From the NCBI GenBank assembly GCA_023432565.1, contig JAEYUL010000047.1, positions 1 through 16,041 of the forward strand: a DNA stretch of 16,041 nt, given 5' to 3'. The notes below the pieces were generated by a model that made no database searches, was not told where the DNA came from, and saw only the letters and a list, made by a program, of their open reading frames with translations. This document shows, piece by piece, positions 15,188-16,041 of the stretch. Each line of letters begins with the position of its first letter. Position 1 is the first letter of the stretch. Origin of the DNA: Actinomycetes bacterium (lineage in GTDB: Bacteria > Actinomycetota > Actinomycetes > Actinomycetales > Cellulomonadaceae). Both the position numbers and the translations under genes were made by a program.

Positions 15188-16041
15188 GTGACCGCACCGG
15201 CTGGGCCGCAGCACAGCCAGGTCGACGGGTGGTGGCCGGCCGTCGAGTGGCGCGAGCAGGTCGAGGCCGCGCCGGCGGCACCCGGCCCTGCCGTGCTGCG
15301 CTCGCCGGCTGCACGCCCGGGCGCCCACGTGATCGGTGTCCTCGGCGGGAGGGGCGGCGCCGGTGCGTCCACGTTCGCGGCCGCGCTCGCGGCACGCTTC
15401 GCCCGCCGCACGGCGACCGTGCTCGTCGACCTCGACCGGTGCGGCGCGGGCATCGACGTGCTGCTCGGGCTCGAGGACTGCGACGGCGTGCGCTGGCCGG
15501 ACCTCACGTCGGCTCGCGGGGACGTGGACGGCGCGCAGGTGCTCGCGCTGCTGCCGCGGTGGGGTCCGTGCGCCGTGCTCAGCGCGGACCGGCGCCGTCC
15601 GTCCTTCCCCGAGCCGGGTGTCGTCGCGGACGTGCTGCACGCGCTCGCCGGGGTGTGCGGCGTCGTGGTGCTCGACCTCGAACGAGCGGGCGTCGTGACG
15701 GGCGAGTCGGTCGCCGCGGCGTGCGACACGATCGTCGTCCTCGCGCCGCGGGACCTGCGCACCGTCGCCGGGGTGCTGGCGATGCGCGAGCGGCTCACCG
15801 GCCACGGCGCCCTCGTCGGGCTCGTCGCCGTCGGACCCGCACCCGGAGGGCTCGGGCCCGCCGAGCTCGCCGACGCCGTCGACCTGCCGGTCCTGGCGCG
15901 GCTCGGTGTCGACCGCCGGACGGCCGCGGCGACCGAGCGAGGCGGGGTCCCGCTGACCGGCGCGGTCGCTCGAGCGGCCGCGCGCGTCGCGCGTGCCCTG
16001 GCCGAGGAGCCCGCCGCCCGGCCGGGGCACCGGACCGGGGC
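15188..16041 (+). CDS. ssd: Septum-site-determining (Ssd)/TadZ-like P-loop ATPase-fold protein, 3' end outside window
   Basis: The visible 284 residues form a MinD/ParA-type fold related to mycobacterial Ssd (Rv3660c) and CpaE/TadZ proteins, which act in septum placement or in positioning Tad pilus machinery. The Walker A region is GGRGGAGAST (53-62). Both signature lysines of the deviant KGGxGK(S/T) motif are missing (Arg55 and Ala60), so ATP hydrolysis may be lost, as in other Ssd/TadZ members. LVDLDRCGAGIDVLLGLED (79-97) is the A' region, and VVVLDLERAG and TIVVLAPRDLRT resemble later MinD strands. Only about 48 residues precede the P-loop, leaving no room for the receiver-like domain found in some relatives. 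The GTG at 15188 follows GGAGG at 6-nt spacing. The frame is still open at the window end; a TadA/CpaF ATPase gene is expected downstream. Confidence 0.85.
   Translation, partial: MTAPAGPQHSQVDGWWPAVEWREQVEAAPAAPGPAVLRSPAARPGAHVIGVLGGRGGAGASTFAAALAARFARRTATVLVDLDRCGAGIDVLLGLEDCDGVRWPDLTSARGDVDGAQVLALLPRWGPCAVLSADRRRPSFPEPGVVADVLHALAGVCGVVVLDLERAGVVTGESVAAACDTIVVLAPRDLRTVAGVLAMRERLTGHGALVGLVAVGPAPGGLGPAELADAVDLPVLARLGVDRRTAAATERGGVPLTGAVARAAARVARALAEEPAARPGHRTG

Noticed and set aside
14804..16030. Long minus-strand ORF extending the HAD-IB frame upstream
   Set aside because: It lies opposite the Ssd-like gene and is Arg/Pro-rich. A good ribosome-binding site places the HAD-IB start at 14803.

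Overview
The window comes from a very GC-rich actinomycete. The evidence is a mycothiol biosynthesis gene (mycothiol is confined to Actinobacteria), several probable leaderless genes with TANNNT boxes 6-9 nt before the start codon, GTG starts, and a septum-site/Tad-type ParA-like gene paired with a HAD-IB phosphatase gene. A secreted GH5 mannanase with a family 2 carbohydrate-binding module joined by a Pro/Thr linker points to a polysaccharide degrader of the Cellulomonas type. That genus assignment is inference. No mobile element, CRISPR array, tRNA or rRNA is visible, and the region reads as ordinary chromosome.

Left part (1-4997): the start of polyphosphate kinase (cut by the window edge) overlaps mshD by ATGA on the minus strand. 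Divergent from them is an FAD/NAD(P)-dependent monooxygenase-like protein with an unusual N-terminal extension of about 15 degenerate pentapeptides. It converges on the secreted mannanase gene, and a 13-bp bidirectional hairpin terminator lies between the two.

Middle part (4998-10984): acetyl-CoA synthetase (acs) and a Pro-rich four-helix membrane protein lie on the minus strand. Divergent from these is an OFA-family MFS transporter overlapping a 48-aa single-helix membrane protein, probably its small subunit, followed by a 15-bp-stem terminator. A leaderless YqjM-like Old Yellow Enzyme gene follows. The transporter near acs suggests, without proving, monocarboxylate uptake and activation.

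Right part (10985-16041): an ACT-domain malic enzyme (minus) is divergent from a leaderless, catalytically degenerate Fic-fold protein (plus). The Fic gene converges on a HAD-IB phosphatase gene (minus), which is divergent from a MinD/Ssd-like ATPase that runs off the window. The roughly 400-bp gap between the Fic and HAD genes encodes no convincing protein. It holds a good minus-strand sigma-70-type promoter (17-bp spacer) followed by a chain of stable hairpins. In Mycobacterium tuberculosis the corresponding gap (Rv3661/Rv3662c, close to acs Rv3667 and ssd Rv3660c) encodes the abundant RNA MTS2823/Ms1 on the same strand as Rv3661. I therefore propose an Ms1-like, RNA-polymerase-binding small RNA here. 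This is the most interesting element in the window.
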